A stretch of DNA of 40,184 nucleotides, taken from contig NZ_PKIZ01000023.1 in the NCBI RefSeq assembly GCF_002847825.1, positions 1 through 40,184 of the forward strand. The letters run 5' to 3'. This document shows positions 32,057 through 40,184 of the stretch, in pieces. The position numbers were made by a program, and so were the translations under genes. The notes below the pieces were generated by a model, which saw only the letters and a program-made list of their open reading frames with translations, was not told the origin of the DNA and made no database searches. Each line of letters begins with the position of its first letter. Within the stretch, counting starts at the first letter, position 1. This stretch comes from Kytococcus schroeteri (GTDB lineage: Bacteria > Actinomycetota > Actinomycetes > Actinomycetales > Dermatophilaceae).

Positions 32057-34702
32057 ATGACCGACCACGCTGCCCCCGCGCCGTCCGAGACCCGCCGCTT
32101 GGTGGACCGCCTGCCCTCCAGCACCACGCCCGACGGCGCCGCGGTCCACGAGGCCTTCGTCGAGTGGGCCACCGAGCAGGGCATCGACCTCTACCCCCAC
32201 CAGGACGAGGCCGCCCTGGAGCTCGCGGCCGGCAGCAACGTCATCCTCGCCACCCCCACCGGGTCGGGGAAGTCGCTGGTGGGCGTGGCCGGGCACTTCG
32301 TGGCCCTGGCCCAGGACAAGGTGTCCTTCTACACGGCGCCGCTCAAGGCCCTGGTGAGCGAGAAGTTCTTCGCCCTCGTGGACGTCTTCGGTGCCGAGAA
32401 CGTCGGCATGATGACCGGCGACGCCGCCGTGAACCCCGACGCCCCGATCATCGCCTGCACCGCCGAGATCCTGGCCAACCTCGCCCTGCGCGAGGGGGCC
32501 GCGGCCGACGTGGGCCTGGTGGTCATGGACGAGTTCCACTTCTACTCCGAGCCCGACCGCGGCTGGGCCTGGCAGGTGCCCCTGCTGGAGCTGCCGCAGG
32601 CCCAGTTCCTGCTCATGAGCGCCACCCTGGGCGACGTGTCCTCCTTCCAGGAGGACCTCACCCGCCGCACCGGCCGCCCCACCGCCGTGGTGGCCGGCGC
32701 CGAGCGCCCCGTGCCGCTGAGCTTCGAGTGGAGGATGACCCCCCTGGAGGAGACGCTCACCGAGCTGCTCACCACCCACCAGGCGCCGGTCTACGTCGTC
32801 CACTTCTCGCAGAAGCAGGCCGTGGAGGGGGCGCTCGCGCTCTCCGGCACCGTCAAGCCCACCCCGGAGCAGAAGGCGGCCCTCGCCGAGCGTCTGGCGG
32901 ACGTGCGCTTCTCCGCCGGCTTCGGCAAGACGCTCAAGGGCCTGCTGCGCCAGGGCATCGGCGTGCACCACGCCGGCATGCTGCCGCGCTACCGCCGCCT
33001 GGTGGAGCAGCTCGCCCAGGCCGGCCTGCTGCAGGTCATCGCCGGCACGGACACCCTCGGCGTGGGCATCAACGTGCCCATCCGCACCGTGCTGTTCACC
33101 GGCCTGGCCAAGTTCGACGGCACCCGCATGCGCGTGCTGAAGTCCCGCGAGTTCCACCAGATCGCCGGGCGCGCCGGCCGGGCCGGCTTCGACACCTCCG
33201 GCCACGTGGTGGCCCAGGCGCCGCCGCACGTCATCGAGAACGCGCGGGCCGAGGAGAAGGCGGGCGACGACCCGAAGAAGCGGCGCAAGCTCGTGAAGAA
33301 GCAGCCGCCGGAGGGCTTCGTCTCCTGGACCGAGGAGACCTTCGACAAGCTCGTGCGCTCGGAGCCTGAGCCGCTCTCCAGCCGGATGCGGGTCACCCAC
33401 GGCACGCTGCTCAACGTCATCCAGCGCCCCGGTGAGCCGGGGGAGGCCTGGCGCACCATGCGCCGGCTGGTCGGCGACAACCACGAGACCGCGGCCGGGC
33501 GCCGCCGGTTGGCGCGCCGCAGCATCGAGCTCTACCGCGGCCTGCGCGACGCCGGCGTGGTCACCCAGGAGGTCGACGAGCAGACCGGTGCCACGGCGGT
33601 GCGCCTGGCCGAGGGCGTGAGCGACGACTTCGCGCTCAACCAGCCGCTGGCCCCCTTCGCCGTGGCCGCGATGGAGGTGCTCGATCCCGAGTCCCCCACC
33701 CACGCCCTCGACGTGGTGAGCGTCATCGAGGCCGTGCTCGACGACCCGCGCCCGGTGCTCGTGCAGCAGCAGTTCAAGGCCCGCGGCGAGGCCGTGGCCG
33801 AGATGAAGGCCGACGGCATCGAGTACACCGAGCGCATGAACCGGCTGGAGGAGATCACCTGGCCCAAGCCGCTCGAGGAGCTGCTCGAGGGCACGCTGGA
33901 GATCTACCGCCAGTCCCACCCGTGGGTGACCTTCGAGACGCTCTCGCCCAAGTCCGTGGTGCGCGACATGTTCGAGAAGGGCGCCTCGTTCGGTGAGTAC
34001 GTGCGCTTCTACGACCTGGCCCGGGCCGAGGGCGTGCTGCTGCGCTACCTCTCGGACGCCTGGCGCACGCTGCGCCACACCGTGCCCGACCACGCCCGCA
34101 CCGAGGCCGTGGAGGAGGTCGTCGAGTGGCTGGGCGAGGTGATCCGGCAGACCGACTCCTCCCTGGTGGACGAGTGGACGCTCCTGGCCGGGGGCGAGGT
34201 GCCGGACCGCGAGGCCCAGGAGGTGCGCCCGGCCCACGGCGCGCAGGGCGTCACCGCCAACGAGCGGGCCTTCCGGGTGATGGTGCGCACGGCCATGTTC
34301 CGGCGGGTGGAGCTCGTGGCCCACGACCGCTACCGGCAGCTCGGGGAGCTGGAGGAGGCGGTGGCCCAGCTCTCGGACCCGCCGGCGCGGGTGGTCATGG
34401 ACGCCGACGCCTGGGACGAGGCCCTGGGGGCGTACTACGACGAGTACGAGGACGTCGGCATCGGCCCCTCGGCCCGCTCGGCGGAGTTCTTCCTCGTGGA
34501 CACCGCGCCGGACGAGGCGCGGCTGGAGGCGCTGCCCGAGGGTGTGCTGCAGGGGGAGCGCGCGTGGGTGGTGGAGCAGGTCATCGAGGACGCCGCCGGC
34601 GACTACGACTGGCGCATCACCGCGGTGGTCGACCTGGACGCCTCCGACGAGCTGGGCGAGGCCGTGGTGCGCGCCGTCTCGATGGGGCCGGCCACCTCGT
34701 GA
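32057..34702 (+). CDS. DEAD/DEAH-box RNA/DNA helicase (DUF3516 type)
   Basis: An 881-aa superfamily 2 helicase of the Ski2-like/actinobacterial type. Walker A is TPTGSGKS (66-73), motif Ia is APLKALV, motif II is DEFH (158-161), motif III is SAT (188-190), motif V is AGTDTLGVGINVP and motif VI is HQIAGRAGRAG. The C-terminal half (about 420-881) is the long alpha-rich region that I associate with DUF3516. The probable role is RNA or DNA remodelling. Start: among in-frame GTG 32033 and ATGs 32045, 32048 and 32057, the last is preferred because GATGAT lies 7 nt upstream. The stop overlaps the next gene. Confidence 0.88.
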   Translation: MTDHAAPAPSETRRLVDRLPSSTTPDGAAVHEAFVEWATEQGIDLYPHQDEAALELAAGSNVILATPTGSGKSLVGVAGHFVALAQDKVSFYTAPLKALVSEKFFALVDVFGAENVGMMTGDAAVNPDAPIIACTAEILANLALREGAAADVGLVVMDEFHFYSEPDRGWAWQVPLLELPQAQFLLMSATLGDVSSFQEDLTRRTGRPTAVVAGAERPVPLSFEWRMTPLEETLTELLTTHQAPVYVVHFSQKQAVEGALALSGTVKPTPEQKAALAERLADVRFSAGFGKTLKGLLRQGIGVHHAGMLPRYRRLVEQLAQAGLLQVIAGTDTLGVGINVPIRTVLFTGLAKFDGTRMRVLKSREFHQIAGRAGRAGFDTSGHVVAQAPPHVIENARAEEKAGDDPKKRRKLVKKQPPEGFVSWTEETFDKLVRSEPEPLSSRMRVTHGTLLNVIQRPGEPGEAWRTMRRLVGDNHETAAGRRRLARRSIELYRGLRDAGVVTQEVDEQTGATAVRLAEGVSDDFALNQPLAPFAVAAMEVLDPESPTHALDVVSVIEAVLDDPRPVLVQQQFKARGEAVAEMKADGIEYTERMNRLEEITWPKPLEELLEGTLEIYRQSHPWVTFETLSPKSVVRDMFEKGASFGEYVRFYDLARAEGVLLRYLSDAWRTLRHTVPDHARTEAVEEVVEWLGEVIRQTDSSLVDEWTLLAGGEVPDREAQEVRPAHGAQGVTANERAFRVMVRTAMFRRVELVAHDRYRQLGELEEAVAQLSDPPARVVMDADAWDEALGAYYDEYEDVGIGPSARSAEFFLVDTAPDEARLEALPEGVLQGERAWVVEQVIEDAAGDYDWRITAVVDLDASDELGEAVVRAVSMGPATS

Positions 34703-35310
34703 GCGAGCGTCCGCGCCGTCCCGCGTTCCGCACCGGGTGGCAGCTCGACCAGCACGTCGGGGGCACCGACCCCGCGGACGCCCTGGAGCTGAGCCACACC
34801 ACGGCCGAGGTTCTGGTGCACCGGGGGAGGGCCGAGGGCGACCCGGAGGTGACGCGGCGCCTGGTGGAGCTCGTGGACGAACTCGGGCTGGACGCGTTGG
34901 CACTCCTCTGGGCCGACCGCCCGGCCCGCTCGCTGCCGGGGGCGCTGTGGCGCCTCTACGCACTGCGCCAGTGGGTTGCGACGCGGCCGGTGGAGGTGTC
35001 CCGCGAGTACGCCGCCGGGGTGCGTGCCGCGGAGGTCTCCCACGCGGTGGCCGGGGTGGTGGACCCGCCCGGGCCGCAGGAGGTCCGGGAGCTGGCCGAT
35101 GCGGTGCTCCACGGGGTGTACGCCGGTGACCTGGCCGTCGCGCTGGAGCGGGCGGCGGCGTTCTGCCGGGTGGTCAGTGCCGGCCGCGGGGTGGGCGGCG
35201 GTGAGGGTTCCGCGACCCGCGGTGGGCTGGGGCGGGGCCTGGCCCTGCTGGACACGGCGGAGGACCTCGTGGCGGGCGCCCGGCTGTGGCGGGCCGGTTC
35301 CCTCGTCTGA
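34699..35310 (+). CDS. Conserved actinobacterial hypothetical protein coupled to the helicase
   Basis: A 203-aa, mainly alpha-helical soluble protein. Recognisable stretches are FRTGWQLDQHVGGTDPADALELSH, SLPGALWRLYALRQWV, and VAGVVDPPGPQEVRELADAVLHGVYAGDLAVALERAAAFCRV. Similar proteins occur in streptomycetes (by memory) without known function. It begins with GTG overlapping the helicase stop (GTGA), so the two are translationally coupled. No enzyme motif was seen. Confidence 0.72.
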   Translation: MSERPRRPAFRTGWQLDQHVGGTDPADALELSHTTAEVLVHRGRAEGDPEVTRRLVELVDELGLDALALLWADRPARSLPGALWRLYALRQWVATRPVEVSREYAAGVRAAEVSHAVAGVVDPPGPQEVRELADAVLHGVYAGDLAVALERAAAFCRVVSAGRGVGGGEGSATRGGLGRGLALLDTAEDLVAGARLWRAGSLV

Positions 35311-35677
35311 GCCGGCGGGGTGCGGGAACAACGGTCAGGGGCGTAGCGTTGTCGGCCGAGCGCACCGACCCGTCGGTAGCCCCGGGCTCCACCCTTCGCC
35401 GCCACGAGCGGCCGCACGCCGAGAGGCGCTCCACGGGTCGGTGCGTTCCTGCATTCGGGGAGGGGCGGGCCGGGTGCGGGCGGCTCCCGGAGCCTGGTGT
35501 AATCCGCGTCACGCAGGGGCACGAGATGGTCCCCAACTGTTCATCGTGCGTTCACCCCTTTTGGCGTGCGCTGCTGTTCGGGAGTCCTACGGTTGGCTAC
35601 GCGGCGCGAACGCCGTGGTCTGCAGCACCCTGAGGCGGCGGATCATCACCCCGAGCACCTCGTGAAAGGTCCCTCTC
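35311..35677 (+). promoter_or_regulatory. pstS: pstS upstream region
   Basis: 367 bp without a gene. It contains a perfect 13-bp inverted repeat, CGCACCGACCCGT at 35361-35373 and ACGGGTCGGTGCG at 35433-35445 (59-nt spacer), a PHO-box-like direct repeat at 35539-35560, and a possible -10 TACGGT at 35588-35593. AAAGG lies 7-8 nt before the GTG start of pstS. Confidence 0.55.
35539..35560 (+). promoter_or_regulatory. PHO box (PhoP-type direct repeats) upstream of pstS
   Basis: GTTCATCGTGC followed directly by GTTCACCCCTT: two 11-bp units headed by GTTCA, the layout of the actinobacterial PhoP site (GTTCACC repeats). It lies about 118 bp before pstS and just ahead of the likely -10, so activation under phosphate starvation is expected. 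Confidence 0.7.
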
Positions 35678-36973
35678 GTGAAGCTCAACCGCTTTGGTTC
35701 CGTGGTCGCCCTGGCGACGGCCTCCTCCCTGACCCTGGCCGCCTGTGGTGGCGACTCCGAGGGCGACAAGTCCTCCGAGACCACCTCGACCACCACCTCC
35801 GAGGCGCCGGCCGAGTCCCCGGCTGAGTCCTCCGCTCCGGCCGAGTCGCCCGCCGAGTCCTCCGCTCCGGCTGAGTCCCCCGCTGAGTCCTCCGCCCCCG
35901 CCGAGTCCTCCGCTCCGGCCGAGTCCGGCTCCTCCTCCGAGACCTCCGCCCCCGAGGGTGGCAAGGGCACCTACCCGACCTACACCAAGACCGAGGGCGC
36001 CAAGGGCGACCTGAAGGGTGTCGGTTCCTCCGCGCAGGAGTCCGCCGTCAAGGCCTGGATCGCGGGCTACCAGGGCAAGAACGGCGACGTGACCGTCAAC
36101 TACTCCCCGGACGGCTCCGGCGCCGGTGTCGAGCAGTTCCTCGGTGGTGCCACCCCGTGGGCCGGCTCCGACGTCGCCCTGGACGACGAGGAGATGGAGA
36201 AGGCCAAGGAGCAGTGCGGCGAGGCGGGTGCCATCAACCTGCCGGCCTACATCTCCCCGGTCGCCATCGCCTACAACCTGCCGGGTGTGGACTCCCTGAA
36301 CCTCTCCCCGGAGACCATGGCCAAGATCTTCAACGGTGAGATCGAGACCTGGAACGACGACGCCATCAAGGCCGACAACCCCGACGTCGAGCTGCCCGAG
36401 ACGGACATCACCGTCGTGGCCCGCTCCGACGAGTCCGGCACGACCGCCAACTTCCAGGAGTACCTGAAGGAGGCCGCTGGCGACGCGTGGCCGCACGAGC
36501 CGGGCAAGGAGTGGCCGGTGGACGGCGCCGAGAAGGCCAAGGGCACCTCGGGCGTCGTGCAGACCATCCAGGGCGCCGAGGGCGCCATCGGCTACGCCGA
36601 CGCCTCTCAGGTGGGTGAGCTCAAGTCCGCCAAGGTGAAGGTCGGTGAGGAGTTCGTCGAGTACTCCCCGGAGGCCGCTGCCAAGGTCGTCGAGGGCTCC
36701 AAGCCGCTCGAGGGTCGCGAGAAGGGCGACATGGCCCTGGAGCTCAACCGTGAGGTCGAGGGTGGCTACCCGGTCGTGCTGGTGACCTACGAGATCGCCT
36801 GCAAGGAGTACAAGAACGCCGAGGACGCCGCCAAGGTGAAGGACTTCCTGTCCTACGTCATCACCGAGGAGGCCCAGCAGAAGTCCCACGACGAGGCCGG
36901 TTCCGCGCCGATCTCCGCCAAGACCGCTGCGCAGATCGCCGAGTCCGTCAAGGGCATCAAGGCTGCTGGCTGA
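35678..36973 (+). CDS. pstS: Phosphate ABC transporter substrate-binding lipoprotein
   Basis: A 431-aa phosphate-binding protein anchored outside the membrane. Lipobox LAAC with lipidated Cys23. Residues 43-83 form a tandem Ala-Pro-Glu-Ser linker. The PstS domain follows: GVGSSAQESAVKAWI, SPDGSGAGVEQFLGGATPWAGSD (phosphate loop), ISPVAIAYNLPG, PETMAKIFNGEIETWND, ARSDESGTTANFQEYL and GAIGYADAS. GTG start with AAAGG upstream. It is the first gene of pstSCAB; a hairpin after its stop probably lowers expression of the transporter genes relative to the binding protein. There is a PHO box upstream. Confidence 0.96.
   Translation: MKLNRFGSVVALATASSLTLAACGGDSEGDKSSETTSTTTSEAPAESPAESSAPAESPAESSAPAESPAESSAPAESSAPAESGSSSETSAPEGGKGTYPTYTKTEGAKGDLKGVGSSAQESAVKAWIAGYQGKNGDVTVNYSPDGSGAGVEQFLGGATPWAGSDVALDDEEMEKAKEQCGEAGAINLPAYISPVAIAYNLPGVDSLNLSPETMAKIFNGEIETWNDDAIKADNPDVELPETDITVVARSDESGTTANFQEYLKEAAGDAWPHEPGKEWPVDGAEKAKGTSGVVQTIQGAEGAIGYADASQVGELKSAKVKVGEEFVEYSPEAAAKVVEGSKPLEGREKGDMALELNREVEGGYPVVLVTYEIACKEYKNAEDAAKVKDFLSYVITEEAQQKSHDEAGSAPISAKTAAQIAESVKGIKAAG
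35804..35926 (+). repeat. pstS: In-frame tandem repeat in pstS encoding APAESPAESS units
   Basis: A 30-bp unit is repeated about three times exactly at protein level (APAESPAESS), followed by partial APAESS and APAES copies. The DNA copies differ at silent positions. It forms a flexible acidic linker between lipid anchor and domain. Confidence 0.85.
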
Positions 36974-36986
36974 CCCAGCCCCACCC

Positions 36987-37021
36987 CGACGGGGCCGCGC
37001 TCTGTGAGTGCGGCCCCGTCG
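36987..37021 (+). terminator. Attenuating hairpin between pstS and pstC
   Basis: 12-bp arms, CGACGGGGCCGC at 36987-36998 and GCGGCCCCGTCG at 37010-37021, with an 11-nt loop. It lies 13 bp after the pstS stop and may also protect the pstS mRNA end. Confidence 0.7.
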
Positions 37022-37052
37022 TCGCGATCCACCCTCATTCCAAGGAGACACC

Positions 37053-38036
37053 ATGGCTGACACCAGCCCCTCCATGGGCGGGGCGACGAAGCTCCCGGTC
37101 GGGCAACCCGACCAGGGGGCGCCGGACCCGCAGCCCGACCCCCAGCGCGGGGCCAGCACCGGTCGCGTCGGCGACAAGGTCTTCTACGGCCTCGCCGTCG
37201 GCTCCGGCATCCTCATCGCCGTCATCCTCGCCCTCGTGGCCGCCTTCCTCATCAAGGAGGCCTGGCCCGCCATCCAGCAGTCCGACGAGGTCGGCGACAA
37301 CGGCTTCTGGTCGCTCGCCCTGAACCTGCTCGGCGGCACGCTGCTCGCCGCGACCATGGCCATGGCGATCGCCGTGCCGATCGCGGTGGGTATCGCGCTG
37401 TTCATCACCCACTACGCCAACCCGCGACTCTCCAAGGCCCTGGGCTTCGTCATCGACCTGCTGGCCGCCATCCCGTCGGTCATCTTCGGTCTGTGGGGCT
37501 TCCTCACGCTGGCGCCGCTGCTCAAGGGCTTCTACAAGTGGCTCGAGAAGAACCTCGGCTTCATCCCGCTGTTCGAGGACGCCTCCACCACCGGTCGCGT
37601 GCTGCTCACCGCGTCCATCGTGCTGGCCATCATGATCCTGCCGATCATCACCTCGGTCTCGCGCGACGTGTTCGCCCAGACCCCCCGCGGCAACGAGGAG
37701 GCCTCCCTGGCCCTCGGTGCCACCAAGTGGGAGATGATCAAGCAGGCCGTGCTGCCCTTCGGGTGGCCCGGCGTCATCGGTGGCGCCATGCTCGGCCTCG
37801 GCCGCGCCCTCGGCGAGACCATGGCCGTCGCCATGATCCTGTCGCCCAGCGACGAGTTCCAGTGGAACGTCATCGGCAGCGGCAACTCGCCCATCCCCGC
37901 CTACATCGCCCTGAACTTCCCGGACGCCACCGGTCTGCGGGTCAACACGCTCATCGCCCTGGGCCTCGTGCTCTTCGTGCTGACGCTGCTGGTCAACCTC
38001 GTGGCGCGCTGGATCGTCGAGCGGAGGAACAGCTGA
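37053..38036 (+). CDS. pstC: Phosphate ABC transporter permease PstC
   Basis: A 327-aa inner-membrane protein with a Pro/Gln-rich cytosolic N-terminus (about 40 residues) and about six transmembrane helices. AIPSVIFGLWGFLTL is a PstC hallmark. The ABC-coupling loop is NEEASLALGATKWEMIKQAVLPFGWPGVIGGAMLGLGRALGETMAV (EAA motif). It forms the phosphate channel with PstA. CAAGGAG lies 7 nt before ATG 37053. pstA starts one base after its stop. Confidence 0.95.
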   Translation: MADTSPSMGGATKLPVGQPDQGAPDPQPDPQRGASTGRVGDKVFYGLAVGSGILIAVILALVAAFLIKEAWPAIQQSDEVGDNGFWSLALNLLGGTLLAATMAMAIAVPIAVGIALFITHYANPRLSKALGFVIDLLAAIPSVIFGLWGFLTLAPLLKGFYKWLEKNLGFIPLFEDASTTGRVLLTASIVLAIMILPIITSVSRDVFAQTPRGNEEASLALGATKWEMIKQAVLPFGWPGVIGGAMLGLGRALGETMAVAMILSPSDEFQWNVIGSGNSPIPAYIALNFPDATGLRVNTLIALGLVLFVLTLLVNLVARWIVERRNS

Positions 38037-38037
38037 C

Positions 38038-39189
38038 ATGACCACGTCCCCTGTCGACCTGAACCACGGCCCCACGCACGAGGCCGACCGTGGCCCGGCG
38101 ATGCCGGCCCTGGACTACAACGCCATCCGCCCGGCGTCCCGCACGCTGTGGATCGGCATGCTCGCCGTGGCCGCCGCCCTCGGCGCCCTCGCGGCCTTCC
38201 TCGTCGGGTGGAACATCGCCCTGTTCGTGATCTTCACCGCGATCTTCTTCCTCGTCGCCCTGTACGTGGGCTACCGCGCCACGGCGGGTCACCGCCAGGG
38301 TGTCGACCAGGTGGTCCGCGCGATGGTGTACATCGCCTTCGCGCTGGCTCTGATCCCGCTGGCCTGGCTCCTGTGGTCGGTGTGCAGCAACGCCATCCCG
38401 GCGCTGGTGACCAACCCGCAGGTGCTCACCGAGGACATGTACGGCATCTCCGGTGGTGTCGACGAGAAGCGCGTGGAGGAGGGTGCCGACCTGGTCGGTG
38501 GCATGAAGCACGCCCTCATCGGCACGCTGCTCATCACCCTCATCGCCTCGGTGATCTCCATCCCGATCGGCTTCATGGCCGCCATCTACCTGGTGGAGTA
38601 CGGCAACAACGGCTGGCTGTCCCGTGCGCTGCGCTTCCTCGTGGACGTCATGACCGGCGTGCCGTCCATCGTGGCCGGTCTGTTCGCCTACGCGCTGTTC
38701 TCGATGATCTTCGGCCCGGGCACCAAGATGGGCATCGCCGGTGCGATCGCGCTGTGCGTGCTCATGATCCCGATCGTGGTGCGCAACTCCGAGGAGATGC
38801 TCCGCGTCATCTCGCGCGACCTGCGTGAGTCGGCGCTGGCCCTGGGCGTGCCCAAGTGGCGCGTCATCACCAAGATCGTGCTGCCCACCGCGGCCGCCGG
38901 TCTGGCCTCCAGCGTGTTCCTGGGTGTGTCGCGCGTCATCGGTGAGACCGCCCCGCTGCTGGTCGCCGCCGGGTACAACGCCGCCACCAACTGGAACCCC
39001 TTCGAGGGCCCGATGAACTCGCTGGCCTTCTACGCATACCAGTTGTTCCAGTACCCCCTGAACGGCGGGTATCCTGACCCGAGTCTCGAGCGCTCCTGGA
39101 TCGCAGTGTTCCTGCTGGTGGTCCTGGTGCTCGTTCTGAACCTGATCGCACGAGCCATCGCTGCCGCCCTGGCACCGAAGAAGAGCTGA
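38038..39189 (+). CDS. pstA: Phosphate ABC transporter permease PstA
   Basis: A 383-aa membrane protein, longer than the usual 280-300 because of an N-terminal extension with two extra hydrophobic helices (about 38-80, [22 protein letters not shown] and [18 protein letters not shown]). The core has [16 protein letters not shown] and the EAA loop [47 protein letters not shown]. It pairs with PstC. The AGGAAC region before ATG 38038 supplies the ribosome binding site. It ends 14 bp before pstB. Confidence 0.95.
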   Translation: MTTSPVDLNHGPTHEADRGPAMPALDYNAIRPASRTLWIGMLAVAAALGALAAFLVGWNIALFVIFTAIFFLVALYVGYRATAGHRQGVDQVVRAMVYIAFALALIPLAWLLWSVCSNAIPALVTNPQVLTEDMYGISGGVDEKRVEEGADLVGGMKHALIGTLLITLIASVISIPIGFMAAIYLVEYGNNGWLSRALRFLVDVMTGVPSIVAGLFAYALFSMIFGPGTKMGIAGAIALCVLMIPIVVRNSEEMLRVISRDLRESALALGVPKWRVITKIVLPTAAAGLASSVFLGVSRVIGETAPLLVAAGYNAATNWNPFEGPMNSLAFYAYQLFQYPLNGGYPDPSLERSWIAVFLLVVLVLVLNLIARAIAAALAPKKS

Positions 39190-39203
39190 CGAGGAGTCCC
39201 CGC

Positions 39204-39983
39204 GTGTCCAAGCGCATCGAACTGACCGACCTGAACATCTTCTACGGCGACTTCAAGGCCGTCGAGGACGTCAACATGGTCATCGAGCCCCGCACCGTGA
39301 CGGCTTTCATCGGCTCGTCCGGCTGTGGCAAGTCCACGGTGCTCCGCACCATCAACCGCATGCACGAGGTGATCCCTGGCGCCCGTGTGGAAGGCAACAT
39401 CCTGCTCGACGAGCAGCCGCTGTACGGCAAGTCGGTGGACCCCGTCGAGGTGCGTCGCCAGGTGGGCATGGTCTTCCAGAAGCCCAACCCCTTCCCGACC
39501 ATGTCCATCCGCGAGAACGTGCTGGCCGGCGTGACGCTCAACGCCAAGCGCCTGCCCAAGCGTGACGCGGACGACCTGGTGGAGGCCTCCCTGCGCGGTG
39601 CCAACCTGTGGAACGAGGTCAAGGACCGTCTGGACAAGCCGGGTTCCGGCCTGTCCGGTGGTCAGCAGCAGCGTCTGTGCATCGCACGCGCCGTGGCCGT
39701 GCAGCCCGACGTGCTGCTCATGGACGAGCCCTGCTCGGCCCTCGACCCGATCTCGACCCTGGCCGTGGAGGACCTCATCCACGAGCTCAAGGAGAAGTAC
39801 ACGGTCGTCATCGTGACGCACAACATGCAGCAGGCCACGCGTGTGTCCGACAAGACCGCCTTCTTCAACATCGAGGGCACCGGCAAGCCCGGCCACCTCA
39901 TCGAGTACGGCGAGACCAAGCAGATCTTCGAGAACCCCAGCCACCAGGAGACCGAGGACTACGTGTCCGGCCGCTTCGGCTGA
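39204..39983 (+). CDS. pstB: Phosphate ABC transporter ATP-binding protein
   Basis: A 259-aa ATPase driving high-affinity phosphate import. Walker A is GSSGCGKST (37-45); a Q-loop lies in [12 protein letters not shown]; the signature is [14 protein letters not shown]; Walker B is [13 protein letters not shown]; the switch histidine is in IVTHNMQQA. The segment [19 protein letters not shown] is typical of PstB. Length is standard. GTG start follows GAGGAG. It closes the operon in this window; phoU is not adjacent, and an IS end begins 124 bp after the stop. Confidence 0.97.
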   Translation: MSKRIELTDLNIFYGDFKAVEDVNMVIEPRTVTAFIGSSGCGKSTVLRTINRMHEVIPGARVEGNILLDEQPLYGKSVDPVEVRRQVGMVFQKPNPFPTMSIRENVLAGVTLNAKRLPKRDADDLVEASLRGANLWNEVKDRLDKPGSGLSGGQQQRLCIARAVAVQPDVLLMDEPCSALDPISTLAVEDLIHELKEKYTVVIVTHNMQQATRVSDKTAFFNIEGTGKPGHLIEYGETKQIFENPSHQETEDYVSGRFG

Positions 39984-39996
39984 TCCGTTCATCTGC

Positions 39997-40043
39997 ACGC
40001 ACTGCTCCCCGCGTCTCCGTGTGAGAGGCGGGGAGCAGTGCGT
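39997..40043 (+). terminator. Terminator hairpin after pstB
   Basis: 16-bp arms at 39997-40012 and 40028-40043, with inner TCTC/GAGA pairing. It lies 13 bp past the pstB stop. Positions 40044-40106 show no gene. Confidence 0.85.
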
Positions 40044-40106
40044 TGAGCACGGTCCTGGCGAGTGAGCGCGCACCCCAACAGGTCGTCACTCATACAATCG
40101 TTATCA

Positions 40107-40184
40107 GGCTCTTCGGAGTTGAGCGTGGGTCATGGGGTGAGTCCTCCGCCGATGAGGAGCATGCGGAGTCGGTAGTTGTGGCGG
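40107..40184 (-). mobile_element. End of a second, different ISL3-family element (cut by window edge)
   Basis: The terminal sequence starts GGCTCTTCGGAGTTGAGCGT, with the same GGCTCTTC tip as the complete ISL3 element but diverging afterwards. A transposase tail follows inward. The adjacent 8 bp CGTTATCA (40099-40106) should recur at the other end if the copy is intact. Confidence 0.72.
40130..40184 (-). CDS. C-terminal fragment of an ISL3-family transposase (partial)
   Basis: The minus strand reads RHNYRLRMLLIGGGLTP and then TGA at 40132-40130. This corresponds to the end of ISL3 transposases and aligns with [21 protein letters not shown] of the complete copy in this window, while differing enough to be another element. 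The rest of the gene is beyond the window edge. Confidence 0.7.
   Translation of the reverse strand, partial: RHNYRLRMLLIGGGLTP

Noticed and set aside
32000..34963. Very long open frame on the minus strand opposite the helicase (987 codons)
   Set aside because: Composition is low-complexity His/Gly/Ala/Arg/Leu typical of antisense frames in GC-rich DNA; the plus-strand helicase has all its motifs.
35597..37177. Minus-strand frame with DSAGAEDSAG repeats
   Set aside because: It is the antisense image of the pstS linker repeat and crosses the pstS start and stop; not a gene.

Overview
The window is very GC-rich DNA from an actinobacterium (Actinomycetota), probably in or near the Micrococcales. 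The evidence is pervasive GC at third codon positions, frequent GTG starts, leaderless -10/ATG arrangements, the block SCP-like protein / purF / purM / DUF3073 that is also found in mycobacteria, zinc-independent ribosomal protein paralogues under a Zur-type box, and a D-aspartate-ligase-like ATP-grasp enzyme. Genus cannot be fixed from the sequence alone. Most of the window is ordinary chromosomal backbone, with insertion sequences at three places: a transposase tail at the left edge, a complete ISL3-family element at 3947-5398, and the end of a second ISL3-family element at the right edge.

Layout. 1-5400: transposase tail, alanine aminotransferase (-), a lipoprotein of unknown function (+), a spermidine-synthase-fold protein (-), a zinc alcohol dehydrogenase (-), then the ISL3 element. 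The element landed on the start codon of the dehydrogenase and duplicated it, cutting the gene off from its old ribosome binding site. 5400-10720: arginine deiminase, SCP-like protein, an array of palindromic intergenic repeats, a small membrane protein, purF-purM, and DUF3073 behind a double terminator. 10900-13990: a one-helix membrane protein, CopC, a YigZ/IMPACT protein and the ATP-grasp ligase. 13989-18420: lipoamide dehydrogenase (-), then an ACT-only IlvN-like protein coupled to a PhzE-like chorismate enzyme (+), then DedA (-).

18495-21430: tRNA-Glu on one side and tRNA-Asp/tRNA-Phe on the other, all on the minus strand, with a two-gene operon between them (cholesterol-oxidase-like GMC flavoprotein plus a coupled secreted protein). 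21478-25920: PHP-domain protein, ElaA-like acetyltransferase, cupin, tRNA-Lys, and a RecQ-family helicase with a phosphoribosyltransferase-like tail. 26001-29459: four overlapping ABC genes (ATPase, permease, ATPase, permease). 29473-31607: NCS1 permease coupled to a cysteine hydrolase. 31608-35310: zinc-independent L28/L36 behind a Zur-type box, divergent from a DUF3516-type helicase and its coupled partner. 35311-40043: a PHO-box-like element and the phosphate uptake operon pstS-pstC-pstA-pstB; no phoU lies in the window.

No CRISPR array, rRNA or phage module was seen, and I found no convincing undescribed system. The most informative signals are the IS insertion over the dehydrogenase start codon, the G7 tract that decides the C-terminus of the PhzE-like protein, the cargo inside the tRNA cluster, the ACT/PhzE pairing, the Zur-controlled ribosomal proteins and the palindromic repeat array.
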